NCBI GenBank assembly: GCA_021018995.1 | Contig: CM037586.1 | Coordinates: 152,004,060-152,068,059, forward strand | DNA length: 64,000 nucleotides | Source: Chloranthus sessilifolius | Lineage: Eukaryota; Streptophyta; Magnoliopsida; Chloranthales; Chloranthaceae | Reading direction: 5' to 3' | In this document: in pieces, positions 1-12,092 of the stretch | How the letters are laid out: every line of letters starts with the position of its first letter | Position numbering within the stretch: position 1 is the stretch's first letter | Program-made: the position numbers and the translations under genes | Notes under the pieces: generated by a model | What the model was told of the DNA's origin: nothing | What the model saw: the letters and a program-made list of their open reading frames with translations, nothing else | The model's database searches: none

Positions 1-403
1 TCATTTGGGGCACAGTACACACTAAGTGGTAATAGTGATTGAAAATGAAGGGGTGTTGCAGGCTGTTCCATGGTCCTAGGCTATGACAGTCTAGGTTGAT
101 TGGGACAAGCCAATTTCCTAGACCTCTACGCGATAACCTAGGTAACAAGTGACAACCTGTGCGTTGTTGCCTACCTAAAGCCTAGCCAACCGCTTGTGGT
201 TACTAAGTGACAAAAGATGCCTTGGGATATCTCAAGTGATTTTTTTCCCTTTGTAAAGGAGAAAAAGGAGTATAATGTGTTTTCTGGTAATTCATTACGC
301 TTAACTCTTTAAAAACAATATTGTGAGAGGGGATATGAAGAATTGTGAAGTTAGAAATAGCTTATCGCTAAGTAAAAACAAGTGGAGAAATAAGACTCAC
401 AAA

Positions 404-565
404 CACTACAAAAAATAAGTTATTAGCGACATTTTTTTGGAGCAAAAAATTGCCGCTATTAACAAAAAACTATTAAAGACTATTAGCGACAAGGGCATTA
501 GCGGAAGTTTTTTTATTTATAGCGGCCGTTTTTGGCTGCCGCTAATAGTCTTGTTTTTTGTAGTG
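404..565. mobile_element. CACTA-type MITE (162 bp)
   Basis: Begins CACTACAAAAAA and ends TTTTTTGTAGTG, a perfect 12-bp terminal inverted repeat of the CACTA (En/Spm) superfamily. It is flanked by AAA on both sides (401-403 and 566-568), matching the 3-bp target duplication of that superfamily. The interior holds inverted copies of a TTAGCGAC / GCCGCTAATAG motif, so the whole element folds into a hairpin. It has no coding capacity. Confidence 0.85.
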
Positions 566-1387
566 AAAGTCAACTCCAAATAAATGGATAAGACAATGAT
601 AATGATGGTGATACACTCATTGAACCCTTAAAATTTTCGTAAGGTATAAAATGTATCTACTAATTAACAAAGTCCTTCCAAAAAGCATAACAAAATTCTA
701 CTACATCAAATTCGAATAGGAGAAATCAATATGGATGACTATATGCATAGTAATATTATTCTATTATATTCATAAAATATTATATTATTATCATCATCAT
801 CATCATCATCATCATATTATCATCATTGTCCGATTACCTCTATTTGAGGTCTATTTGAGGACTATTTTGTGCGTCCTATTTCTCGGCACATTTCCGTTTA
901 AAGGCTAAATTATGTCATTCAACAACCCTTATTTGAGGACTATTTTGTGGGCATTCCTTGATTTTCGGTGTTTCTAAGCCTCTTTTGGACTTCCTCTTAT
1001 ATCCTCATTCTTCATTTATCCTTCCTTATTTCGCCATACATCCATATTAATATATGCATTTTAGCTTATTGGGTTCATGCTATTTCTAGCAACTATTGTT
1101 CCACCCATAAAGGTTTGAATTTATCCAACTTCTACTTACAGAGGCTTCACATGATGGAAAGGTGTATTCTCGGGCAAAGAATCTTTTTGATTAGTGTATC
1201 AGGTGTTTTATGGACAATTTTTTTAGATTGTTTCAAATCAGACGATGTGACATGGAAAATGGTAAGCTACAATTATGCTAGATTTGTGTGGTACATATTT
1301 TTTCACAGAATTTTAGAGATGAGGAAGCAAATTTATTATTAGGGATGTTATCATTGTTTGATAATTGTTCGCTAAATAGTGTGAGGG
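566..1387. other. intergenic, no gene seen
   Basis: AT-rich DNA with a short ATC/ATT microsatellite at about 785-813. The 124-codon open frame at 968-1342 has no recognisable domain and looks like chance. Confidence 0.5.
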
Positions 1388-1463
1388 AGGATACCAGGCT
1401 TTAGATGATGGGTGTTTAAGGCAAGGCTAGGATACCAGGCTTTAGATGATGGGTGTTTAAGGC
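1388..1463. repeat. tandem duplication, 41-bp period
   Basis: The sequence starting AGGATACCAGGC at 1388 is repeated at 1429, about 35 bp being identical. No function is evident. Confidence 0.8.
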
Positions 1464-1898
1464 TAAACCCGTGTTTGGTCACTTGTTTAATCATTGTATT
1501 GCTGCCACTACCATGTGGGGATTTTGTTTTCATGTTCTAGGCAAGCTGGTGTTTCACTAATACCTATCCTGATCTGCTCTCTTCATGGGTTAATAATGAA
1601 TTGATGGGTAGTACTCTGAGTGCTTTGGAGTTTGGCACCAATGATTTTTTTTTTGGGGCCTATATGGCTCGAATGTAACAACAGGATATTGAGAAGTGTG
1701 AGAAGGCTGCTACTTATAGTAATGAAGTGTGTTAGTGACTCTATTATTAATTTCGGACGCTACAGATTGCTATGGCTGTGCCTGTATGGGAGATTGCAGA
1801 GCTATGATGGAGCTGCTAAGATAGTACCACGTAGGCATGTCCCAACCGGTCTAGGGGATGATGTGGGGCCGGTTCTTCTATTGTTTTTGGGCTTGTTG
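1464..1898. other. intergenic, no gene seen
   Basis: No conserved frame or repeat recognised. The open frame at 1620-2033 runs into the solo LTR that follows and is not credible as a gene. Confidence 0.4.
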
Positions 1899-2076
1899 TG
1901 TGAAGACCCAGACCCACATGCCACTATATTATTCGGTTCTAGGCTTAGGTCTCCGCCCCGGTTTTGTTTTTGGCATGGGCTTAAGTCCCCACCTAAAATG
2001 CGTCATGTAGCTAGCATCCGTAATTATATATAGCCTAGGGCTAAAACTTTTCCCTATATGATGTGAGACTATTACA
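1899..2076. mobile_element. solo LTR of SMART/TRIM family
   Basis: Starts TGTGAAGACCCAGACCC and ends GACTATTACA. It aligns by eye over its length with the two 188-bp LTRs of the complete SMART at 25308-25729, sharing the blocks around CCACATGCC, GGCTTAGGTC, GGTTTTGTTT and TTTTCCCTAT. No second LTR is adjacent, so this is a solo LTR. Flanking 5-mers match only 3 of 5. Confidence 0.75.
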
Positions 2077-3110
2077 ATTTGAGTTGGTCTTATTTTGTTA
2101 TTGTTGATACTATAGTTTCCGTTTAGCAGATTTATCTCCGACTCGACTTACTTTTATTTGGGGATTTATGGTATTTATTCCGCATTTCTAATTATTTTAT
2201 ATTCCATTTTTATATGTTAGCTTTCACGGATTTTGTGAAATCGGATATGCACAAGAACTCTGATTATGTGTATATTCGCTTAGCGTATTTGAGATACGTG
2301 TGAGTCATAACTCAAAATTCTAAGCTCTCAGGATAAGGTAGAATTTCGAGTCGTGACATGTTGTGTTTGGGCTAAGCATCTCACTTCGCAAATTAAATCC
2401 TTGATTTATACCCAAAAATAATAATTTCCCTTCATGCTGTCATATTCACTAAACTTGGGCTGCTTATATTCCATATTTGCGACAACTAATTTTGAAGCCT
2501 CTCTTCAGAAAGCCTTTCTTCATTGTTTAACTTATCTTTTATTTGTTTTCTTGTGTAGCCAATTAGCATCATATCATCAACAAACACCACACACCATGGA
2601 ATCTCATGTTGGATTAATGTTGTCGATTCTTCCATAACAAATAAATAAGGATCCACTTACCAATAGAAAAAGACCCAAAACCGTTGATCGATGGAACTCA
2701 ACTCCAACTGTGAACTTATGTGTACGTCTCTCACAACGTAATTCCTATTTACTTTACCTCCACCTCCATACATGTTGCGGATGCTTTCAATATATATTCA
2801 TCAAGAATAAATTTCCGCCTAATTAGCTTCCATCAGATTAGCAGCCTCACCTAGTCATAGATTATCTCCAAATCTATGGAAACCATATGTAAACTTCTTT
2901 TATCTCTGAAACTCCTCCATAAGTTTCATCAATAAGATGACTTCAGTTGTTGATCTCATACTGAAGTATCCATCACATATTCAGTAAGTTATGACGTACT
3001 ATATATATATATATCTCCTAAATTCTTATAAATAGTCACCGCTCCAATAATTTTCTCTATAACAATTTTAAGCATCTATTTTGCTCTCCCTGATCTCTCT
3101 CTCTCCTCTT
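2077..3110. other. intergenic, no gene seen
   Basis: No conserved coding frame. The stretch at 2434-3060 has some exon-like texture but no recognisable protein. A short TA run lies at 3000-3013 and a T tract at 3108-3126, the latter being the tail of the outer SINE. Confidence 0.4.
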
Positions 3111-3540
3111 TTTTTTTTTTTTTTTTCTTCTCGTAACTTGGGTGTTCAGGCCTCTTAGTGCACCTAACTAATCCTAAGGGCATGTGTGCTTTCCAACTTA
3201 GCACGTGTCAGGTCAGCATGGGGTATAAATCTCTAGGATGACCTCAAGAGGGGGATTGCGAAACCTCAAGGGGTTAGGTGAGCTGGCCAGGGCTTTCAAA
3301 AGCAAGAGACCTGAGTTCTAATCCCTTCTCCCCCTTGAGGCCACCCTGGGGATTTATATCCTATGCTGACCCAACATGCGCTAATGTAGGATGCACATGT
3401 GCCAGTGGGATTAGGCGGGTGCTCTAAGAGGCCAGGATACCTAGGTTATCAAAAAGAAAAAGAAAAAAAGAGGGGGATTTCAAACTCAAGTCTCCCGCTT
3501 CCTGAGGCGAGTGCCTGACCATCATGCCAAACTCTTGAAG
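3111..3540 (-). mobile_element. tRNA-derived SINE, split by a second SINE
   Basis: Read on the minus strand from 3540, it shows a Pol III A-box-like TGGCATGATGGTCAGGC (3513-3530), a B-box-like GAGTTTGAAATCC (3475-3487), then the family body (CTTGAGG, ATTTATACCCCATGCTGACC, CTAAGAGGCC) and a poly(A) tail, seen as a T tract at 3108-3126. The body is interrupted right after the B box by the plus-strand SINE at 3271-3468. It belongs to the same family as the copies at 3271-3468 and 15119-15268. Confidence 0.75.
3271..3468 (+). mobile_element. tRNA-derived SINE nested in a SINE
   Basis: Starts GGGTTAGGTGAGCTGGCCAG (A-box-like), has a B-box-like GAGTTCTAATCCC, the body (CCTTGAGGCC, ATTTATATCC, GCTCTAAGAGGCC) and an A-rich tail. 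The flanks 3247-3270 and 3469-3490 both read AGAGGGGGATT followed by an AAAC-TCAAG stretch, an imperfect target duplication of about 22 bp. It landed within another member of its own family in opposite orientation. Confidence 0.8.
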
Positions 3541-3565
3541 CAGGTCTCCTGCATCTCTTTTGCTT

Positions 3566-3568
<3 letters not shown>

Positions 3569-3606
<38 letters not shown>

Positions 3607-3850
3607 AATGAAATCAGATCTAAATTAATACATCTAATAATTCCCTAATTTCTTTGATTTTTTTCATTGTTTTTTAAGTTTTATATTTTTTTTATAACTT
3701 TGTTTTTTAGATTTTTCAAAAAGAAAACTATGCCATTGCTTATGCGATTATGCCAAATCGCATAGGCCATTTGGCATGCCATTGGTTACAATCGCTTATG
3801 CCTTTTTACAACATTGATAGGCGTGTGTGTGTGTGTGTGTGCGTGCGTGT
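3569..3850. repeat. CT and GT microsatellites
   Basis: A (CT)n run at 3569-3602 and a (GT)n run with GC variants at about 3822-3850. Between them is AT-rich DNA with no gene. Confidence 0.9.
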
Positions 3851-4093
3851 GGCGATTAATCTCAAAGGAAAAGAATAGATTTTCTAAAAATGTTTGCTTT
3901 TTGTCAAAATGCATAAATTAGAACGTAAATTCCATCATCTACACATGTTCTCACTAATATCCATTGCAAATATAGGCAATTAACTGCTTGCACATGTATT
4001 CTGCAATTCAACGCCACGTTCCCTTTTGTTCTTAACTCTTCCTCTTGGAATCCTTATAGGATATCTTTAATGACCCATTTTGATACTACTTAT

Positions 4094-4553
4094 TGTTAGA
4101 TTTCACGGATTTATGTGGCCCTTAAGTCACAAGTCATGGTTAAGGTCAAACAGTCCAAGTTGTTAACTTAGAAAGATAGTGGAACACTAGTTGTGGTTAA
4201 ATTAGAAGTTTCCAATTAAATCAAAGATTGTGATTTTACCCTAACTTAAGTGTGGTAATCCTAACCGTTAGATTCCTTGCATGGACAAGTTTTTAACCTA
4301 TTTAAAGGGATGTAGAGTCCCTCTTTCTACACACAATATACGTATCAATTGAATTAGAAGAATTCAAGAGAAACCCATCTCCTCAACGGTGTGCAAAGAA
4401 AGAGAAGGCTCTCCATCAAATCATCGATTCTTGAATTATCGCTCGGATCGCTCAAGGCTTAATCCTCGCATGAAAAATACTACGGCATAAGGCATGCTAA
4501 AGTTTTATTTAATTCCGCTTTTGATTGCGGGAAGATCCTAATAATTTTCAACA
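4094..4553 (+). repeat. Copia-1 5' LTR (460 bp)
   Basis: Starts TGTTAGATTTCACGG and ends AATTTTCAACA. A TATTTAAAG box near 4297-4306 is a plausible promoter element. Compared with the 3' LTR it carries one extra base near 4278. Confidence 0.97.
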
Positions 4554-4555
4554 CG

Positions 4556-4567
4556 TGGTATCAGAGC
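4556..4567 (+). promoter_or_regulatory. primer binding site (tRNA-iMet)
   Basis: TGGTATCAGAGC lies 2 bp after the 5' LTR and is the standard plant Copia primer site for minus-strand DNA synthesis. Confidence 0.95.
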
Positions 4568-6339
4568 AAAACCCGTAATCGACTTCATCGTATCGATTCT
4601 CACCGTTAAGGGTTTTTGCTAAACCTTAGATTAATTTCACCGGATTTTTTTTTAATATGCCGGTGTAAGATTTTTAGGGTCATAATAATTGGGTGTTGTC
4701 GGTGTGAATCAATTTATAATAAATTTATTAAAAAATTTTAAGATTTTTGAGATATGTGATTTTACTGGCAATCGGGATGTCGCCGGCCGTCGGTGGAGTC
4801 ACCCACCGTCGGCTGATTGATCGGCTATGTTCAGGTGGTGAAAGTTTTGTTTGGTGGCTGCAAATAAAGAAGCCCTAAGGGTCTCTGGTTTCTATTTTTA
4901 GAAGAGACCGACTACAATAGGGTTCTTTTGTTTTTTGAAAGAGACGACTACAAAAGGAAAATTGGGTTTCCTTTTCATGTAGGATTCTCTTAGTATAAAA
5001 AATAAAAAAAAAGTATTTTACTATAATAAAGCAAGAGAATGGATATTAGCTGCATGTGTAGTGGGAGCACCAAAGTTGGTGCTTCCCCTACTCTATATGA
5101 CTTGATAATTTGACACACTTTGTCCCAAACCTACCCGGCCCATAGACCTACAAAAGCTCATGACCCGACCCGACCCACGGACCCGATCCGGCCCAATCCA
5201 TTCTCGGCCCACGGTTCGATCCATTCTCGGCCCATGGTACATGACTAAGATTCGGCCTGTTCCATTAAGACCCATTTTGACCTAAATTATTCATTATTCT
5301 TTTTGGGTTATTTTTGGGCTATATACAGGTCCATTTTTTGGACATTATATATGAATTTTGATTTTCTCGAGCATTCCGGATCTGTTTTTACACATAAGCT
5401 CTCTGTTGTAACGTTTCATGGCCTGATGTCTTTTTGATATTTTTTAATCGGATAATTATTTTATATTAGAGTGCCGTTAATTAAAGTTATAATTAATTTT
5501 AAATTAATGATTTACTTGTGTGTAATTGCTCAAAGATATATGTCTCACACACACTCTTAAGATATTGATCTACATGTCTATTTCACTCAAAGTTATATGC
5601 TAGGGATTTTATATCATTTTTTTTGTTAAATTTCATATTATTTTAATGTTAAAAGAATTTAACTTAAAGTTAAATGTGTGAATATATTAAAGTTGAATTG
5701 GAATCTGTTCCTTACATTTTAAATTTGAACATATATAAATTTAACATTGGATCCCTAATTCTAAGAACTGAAATATGACATTTATGGATCATAAGGGTTG
5801 GTTCTTTCCTATGGGGTTTATGAAGAACCGAGTGATCGTTTGGGGATATTTGGCGAGTGAGTTGGCTCTTTTCCAAAGGTAGATAATTCACAAACCTTGT
5901 AGTTTATGAATCTTAGATATTTGCTCTATTAAGATCACTAGGCATACCATTGGGTGGAATGTTTGTGTACGACCCAAAGGTGTCATAGGTACTTGACATA
6001 GTGTGTGCGAATAGAATAATCTTGTATGGGATAGATAGGATAACCCTATTTGCTCAAAGGTATAGCAAGTGTCTGATTCTAATCAAACCATAGAGGTTAG
6101 GTCTATGACGTATTTTATGTGGTGGGAAACAAGGGCAAGTCATGGTGTCTGTCCAAAGGTGAGCCGTGATGTTGCTAAGTGCTTTCCTTGAAGTAGGCAT
6201 GTGCATATAGTGTCACTTCATACGTTTGAATCAAAACCCCTGGTTTAAGCGAAAGGGATTAAATATAAAGAATTGATTAAGTTTTGATTTTTTGTGATTG
6301 ACTTTTAAAAGGTGATTCTAAATTAAAATTTTTGCAGCG
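4568..6339 (+). other. Copia-1 untranslated leader
   Basis: About 1.8 kb between primer site and gag. It includes two related blocks at about 4875-4960 sharing AGAGAC-GACTACAA, and a short tandem CCATTCTCGGCCCA motif at 5198-5234. No conserved frame was seen. Confidence 0.7.
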
Positions 6340-9300
6340 ATGAATCTCTTATCAATTACAAAACATATAGTAGGAGTTGAGCTGCTTTCTGGGTCCAACT
6401 TTAATACTTGGAAAATGACTCTCGACGCTTGTTTTGGGATCTTAGACATGGCCTTTGTATTTGCCACACCTAAACCTGCGGCAATTACCCAGGATTCTCC
6501 TGCCAAGGATAAAGAATTTTTTGAGAAATTGAATAAAGCTAACTCGTTAGCCATGTTAATGATCAGGGCCATAATTAATGCCTCTTTCAGAGGTGGCATA
6601 CCTGCTATAGAGACCACTTATGAATTAATCGCTCTTATTAAGAAACAATGTATTGACAGTAAGAAGTATGCCGTATATGATTACATGCATAATCTCATAC
6701 ACCTTCGGTATGATGGCAGTGGGAATGTGGGAGATCACTTATTGAAGTTGTCTCAAATCTATTTGGGTATTAAAGAATATGGGCTTAACATCGATGGAGA
6801 GTTGATAGTCTACATTGGAGTTGCTTCCCTCCCTGAGGCTATCGATATTTTTAAGGTGAAATATAATTCACAAGAGCATAATTAGAACTTAAACAAGTTA
6901 ACTTAGATGTGCGCAATTGAAGAAAAGAGGCTTACAGGTGAGCGGCATGAGCCTGCCCATTTGGGGACTTCCAGCTCCAGCAAAAAGAATTTTAAGAAGA
7001 AGGGTCCTAAGAGGAATTAAGGAAACCGACCACAATAAAAATTTCAAAACAAGGGTAAAGGCAAGGGTCAAAGTTTTGGAAAGGCAGCGTCTCCTCAGGG
7101 TCAGTCTGAAAGTGTAAGTGGTTGCTAGTTTTGTGGCAAGGAAGGCCACTTCAAGAGTAAATGTGTGAATTATAAGAAGTGGCTAGTGAAGCAGCCTAAA
7201 GGTATTTCTAGAGTTTTAGTACTCTCTAAGACATTTTCAGTTGATTGTCCTCCTCATTCCTGGTTGGTTGACTCAGGTGCTTCTGTGCATGTTACACACT
7301 CTTTTCAGGTGCTGAGAAGCAGGAGAAGACCCAAACAGGAGGATAGGTTATTCTTTGGGAACGACCAGGCGATGCAGGTGGAATGCGTCGGCACCTGCGA
7401 TTTAGTTTTGAACTTTAGACATACTTTGACTTTATATGAGACATATTTTATTCCCTCTTTTAGGAGGAACATTATTTCATTATCTAGACTTACAGACTGT
7501 GGTTATATTTTTACTTTTAGCAGTATGTGCTTGGATATTTCTTTTGATAGTTCTGTGGTTGGTCGTAGCATTTTAGTTGATGGTTTATATTTGTTATCTG
7601 TTTATTCTTCTGGCCCCATTGCTATGATTGTTGAGGCCTCGAACTCGACACCGTTCGAGTCAAAGCTCTCTTTTCTTAGGGATGATTCTGCAGCCTTATG
7701 GCATAGAAGGTTAGGTTACATATCAAAGAAAAGACTGGAATCGTTAGCTAGATCTGGTATTATTAGACCATTAGATTTCACCAATTTTGGAAATTGTGTA
7801 GATTGTATGAAGGGTAAAACTTTTAAACAGAGGAAGTTCTCCGCTTCTCGGGCCACTGAGGTTTTGCAGTTGATACATACCGATATTTGTGGGCCTTTTC
7901 TAATTGTTGCTCGTTGTGGTAAAAGGTATTTTATTATCTTTATTGATGATTACTCCAGATACACATACATCTTCTTATTAGAGACGAAAGATCAAGCTTT
8001 AGAAGTCTTCAAAACCTATCAGTTGAAAGTAGAAAATCAACTTGGGAAGAAGATGAAGACTGTGCATTCAGATAGAGGTAGAGAATACATCGGTAGAATG
8101 GGTCCTAATGGTGTCAATTATGGACTATTCGTGGAGTACTTACAGACTCATTGCATTGTTCCACAATATACTTCTCCTGTTACTCCGCAGCATAATGATA
8201 TTTCAGAAAGGAGAAATCGTACTTATCTGGACGCTGTTTGTAACATGCTCAGTCGCTCTACAATTAAAGAAGAGTTTTGAGGTGAAGCCTTGAAGACAAC
8301 AGCTTATATTTTCAACAGGGTTCCTTGCAAGACTGTACCTGAAACTCCTTACAAAAGATGGACAACTAAGGATCCAAAGCCCAGACATTTATATATATGG
8401 GGTTGTGAAGCTGAAGCTAAGTTTTATAATCCTAACATTAAGAAGTTGGATCTCGCACAGTCAGTTATTATTTTATTAGTTATGGACATTGCTCTAGGAC
8501 TGAAAGATTTTATTGTCTTAGAAGAGTAATTGATATTGTTGAGACTCATATAGCCAATTTTATGGAGAATGGCGAATCCAGTGGGAGTTCACGTTACGAA
8601 TAATATTACTTTTATTGAGAACTCTGAATTTGACTTTCTGTCTTTATCTCGTGGTAATGATTTTCTTCCTTCACCACCTGATCCCATACATGTTGATACT
8701 TTGATTCAGACAAATCTAGTAACGGCTTTAATTAAAGAAGAATGTCCTATTCCACCTCATGTTTCACCAGTACCATCGGCTCAACCCCGAAGATCTGAGT
8801 GTTAGCGTAAACCTGCTATTCCATATTTCTATGAGGTGTATGTGCAAGAGGATCAGTTTGAGGGTGTTGATCTTGATGATCTATCGACCTTTCAGCAGGC
8901 TATTGGTAGCAATGGATCCTCACACTGACAGGAGGCCATGAGAGAGGAGTTATTATCAATAGAAAATAATAAGGTTTGAGACCTTATGGATTTGCCAGCG
9001 GATCGCAAGGTGGTTGAATACAAATGGGTTTATAAGACTAAAAGAGACTCGAGTGGCAAGATTGAAAGATTCAAGGCGAGACTTGTTGTGAAGGGATTCA
9101 AACAGAAGGAAGACATTGACTATGATGAGACCTACTCTCCGGTCTCTTGTAAGGATTCATTGAGGATTGTGATGGCTTTAGTTATACATTACAATCTCGA
9201 ACTATATCAAATGGACGTGAAGACTGTTTTTCTAAATGGAGACCTTTGTAGAAGACATATATATGTCTCAGCCAGTGGGTTTTGTGATTAAAGGAAAATA

Positions 9301-11388
9301 ACAACTAGTTTGTAAATTGAATAAGTCCATTTATGGACTCAAGCAAGCTTCTAGGCAGTGGTATTTGAAATTCGATGAGGTTGTCACTAGTTATGTGTTT
9401 AAGAAAAATATTGTTAATCGTTATATATATCTCAGAAAGAGTGGGAGCAAATTTATCATTCTAGTTCTCTACGTGGATGATATACTACTTGCAAGTAACG
9501 ACATTCATTTTTTTCACGATACCAAGAGTTTTCTCTCCAAGGCATTTGATATGAAGGATTTAGGTATTGCTGAGTATGTGTTTGACATTAAAATTCATTG
9601 TGATAGGGTTGTCGATTGTTTAGGTCTTTCGCAGAAGGCCTATATAGAGAAAGTACTTACACGATATGGCATGGATATATGCGCTTCAGGTGAAGCACCT
9701 TTAAAACGTAATGTTATTTCCCAAGATATACAGCCCAGAATTAAGGCAGAAAAGCAATAAGTAGATCAAAAAGAGTATGCTTCAGTTGTGGGTAGTCTTA
9801 TGTATGCAATGGTTTATTTACATTCCGATATCAATTTCGTTGTCACCCTACTTAGCCAATATCAGTCTAATCTAAGATAGCATTGGAAAGTTGAGAAGAA
9901 GGTACTTCATTACTTACAAAGAACCAAAGATTTTATGTTGACCTAACATAGATCAGATGAGGTTAAGGTTGTCGGATACTTAGATTCCGATTTTGCTGGT
10001 TGTAAGGATAGCATCAAATCGACAGCAGGTTATTTGTTTATACTTGCAGAGGGCGTTATTTCCTGGAGAAGCGTCAAACAGACTTTGACGACAGATTCAA
10101 CTATGTACGCTGAGATTATTGATTGTTATGAGGCTACTCGTCATGCATTATGGTTGAAGAATTTAATTGGAGATAAAAAAATTATTGATTCCATTCATCG
10201 TCCTCTTATTATCTATTGTGACAATGAGACTATGGCCAAGTTTGTGAAATATGGAAAGGTTACTAGGAGGAATAAGCATTTCGATGTCAAGTATTTCGTT
10301 GTATATGAAAACGTTCGAAATGGTGTTATAGAGATTCGTCACATTAGTATGGAACTTATGATTGCAGATCCCCTTACCAAGGGTTTACCACCCAAGGTTT
10401 TCAAGGAGCACGTTGTGACGGGGCCAATACTCGAGCTTGCGGCGTGGTGCGTGTGGCACGACATGTGGTGCCAGGAGGGCACGCGACATGGGGCCATGTT
10501 GGCCTTGCGACGTGGTCGCTGAGGCGGCCGACGGTCGCATGAGGGTATGGCGCGGGCGTCACGGTGCTTGTTCTGAGCGACATAGCCAAGGTGGGCTAGC
10601 GATGCATGAGGCGTTGCGGTATGTCAAATCAATAGGTTTGAGGTTTTCCTGCCATTCTGGCTGAATGACTGTTTTACCCTTTATATAGGGGAAGGGAGCT
10701 TGAGAGCTATTCCCCTTTGCAGGCCTTGCGTTGCCGGAGGCGCAAGTGTCTCTAAACTTGAAAGGGTGGGCCTGGGGCGTCGGCCTTGGATGCGTGTGGA
10801 ACGAGAGGTTGATGTATGGCCGGACTACGGCGTCGCGGTGCATGCATGGTGGGCAACCTCGTGAGAACTCAAGCTGCGTGGGACTCGGTTGAGCACGTGA
10901 CGGCATGTGGGCTAAAGATGAATGTGTGCTAATTGGAACACACACGAAGGCAAATTGCGTGGGACTCGGTTGAGCACTTGTGCCCGCGAGGCACAAGTAT
11001 GGGCTTGGTTCGGCAAGCGGTGAGGAACTAGTCACGGATTGCGAGGTGAAGCGAGCAAGCCAAGTTAAGCGCGTCGGTCGATTAGGCGTGTCGTAAGGGA
11101 CGATGAAATTGAATGGTAGGCCGTGAAGCGAGGCAACCATCTTTGGGAGAGTTCCAAATCCTCTAATTAATTGGTATCGGGTGATGTCACGAAGGGTTGG
11201 CTTCATTGCACGCAGTGGCCTTCTGCAGGTTAAGCGTCGAAGGGCGCCCTCGCGGCGATTGTTATCGAAGTAAGGTGACCTATGGCGAAGCGTCACGTTG
11301 ATGCCGCCTGCGGGGCGAGGTTGCGGAAGTGCGACCCCGTGATAACGTGACTCAGATGAGACTTGTTGAGTTGTTGACTCAGTTCTAG
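6340..11388 (+). pseudogene. Copia-1 gag-pol polyprotein, broken
   Basis: Gag starts at the ATG at 6340 (UBN2-like). In the same frame follow a CCHC zinc knuckle at 7123-7164 with a stop inside it, protease WLVDSGASVH (from about 7261), the GAG-pre-integrase zinc region with its second His changed to Tyr (LWHRRLGYIS), the integrase core (HTDICGP, HSDRG, ISERRNRT), RT (9000-9760, intact YVDD at 9470-9481) and RNase H (DSDFAG, YCDN, HFDVKYF; 9980-10400). In-frame stops lie at 6883, 6904, 7018, 7036, 7126, 8278, 8926 and 8977, and frameshifts near 8465, 8570 and 9247. Beyond the inserted solo LTR the original C-terminus resumes as TQMRLVELLTQF and stops at 11386. Not functional. Confidence 0.93.
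10414..11344. mobile_element. GC-rich solo LTR nested in Copia-1 pol
   Basis: Removing this block joins the pol C-terminus (FKEHV and TQMRLVEL) smoothly, which proves an insertion. It begins TGTGACGGGG and ends CCCCGTGATA, and ACGT flanks it on both sides (10410-10413, 11345-11348). Base composition is clearly more GC-rich than the host element. A TTTATATAGGGG box near 10680-10691 fits an LTR promoter. GCGTGGGACTCGGTTGAGCA occurs twice, near 10877 and 10958. The exact ends are uncertain by a few bases; GTGAC at 10415-10419 and 11347-11351 is an alternative duplication. Probably from a Gypsy-type element, but no coding part is present to prove it. Confidence 0.7.
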
Positions 11389-12081
11389 ATTTTTTTATGT
11401 TTGGACATGTTATTATTATTTCTTTTCTACTATTGATCTTGAATATTTTTCGCTGTATTTATATACATACTTTTATTTTGAGTTCAAATTGTTATATTAT
11501 TGCATGTTATCATTTACAGGTTATGAGCTCATTACCCATAACAAGGTGGCATTTGTCACAAGGTATAGTGGCGGTTGTCACAAGGTATGGTGGCGATTAT
11601 TATAAAATAGCCTGGAGTGTTTGACACTTAAGTTTATTTGGGCTAAACGTGAGTTAGCTCCACGTTAGTAATGCCTTTACTCTAATGAAAAGGTGATTGA
11701 TTTATCGCAAAGCGGGATGCAAGGTTACATCCGAGTAACATGCAGTGACATGAAACAGGACTCCACGAGAATGAGTACTAGACCATGTTTTAAGAGTACT
11801 ATATCTCTCGTGTCACATTGTTTAAAATAATCACATAATGGTTAAGGACGTTGAAGTTTCAAGTAGTGTTAGTTTTGTGATCATGGAATTGTCTTAGTGT
11901 CAATTTGAGTACACTAGTGCATTCATGATCCTCATTAATGGTGCTTGGAATGGAGATAAAATGATATATCTCTCTAAGATTTTTAAAATCGGTGCACAGT
12001 GTCAAGTTTTTTTGAAGGAATAATTTGGACTTGGTTTTCAAAATATTTTAAAAAAAAAAACCCCAATTGGTCTTAAGGTCC

Positions 12082-12090
12082 AAGTGGGAG
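12082..12090 (+). promoter_or_regulatory. polypurine tract of Copia-1
   Basis: AAGTGGGAG lies 2 bp before the 3' LTR, the usual plus-strand primer position. Confidence 0.85.
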
Positions 12091-12092
12091 AC

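Noticed and set aside
968..1342. 124-codon open frame
   Set aside because: Hydrophobic by composition, no recognisable domain, no supporting gene structure.
10559..11296. 245-codon open frame on the minus strand
   Set aside because: It lies inside the GC-rich solo LTR, where stop codons are rare by composition. No domain, and no promoter or splice context on that strand.
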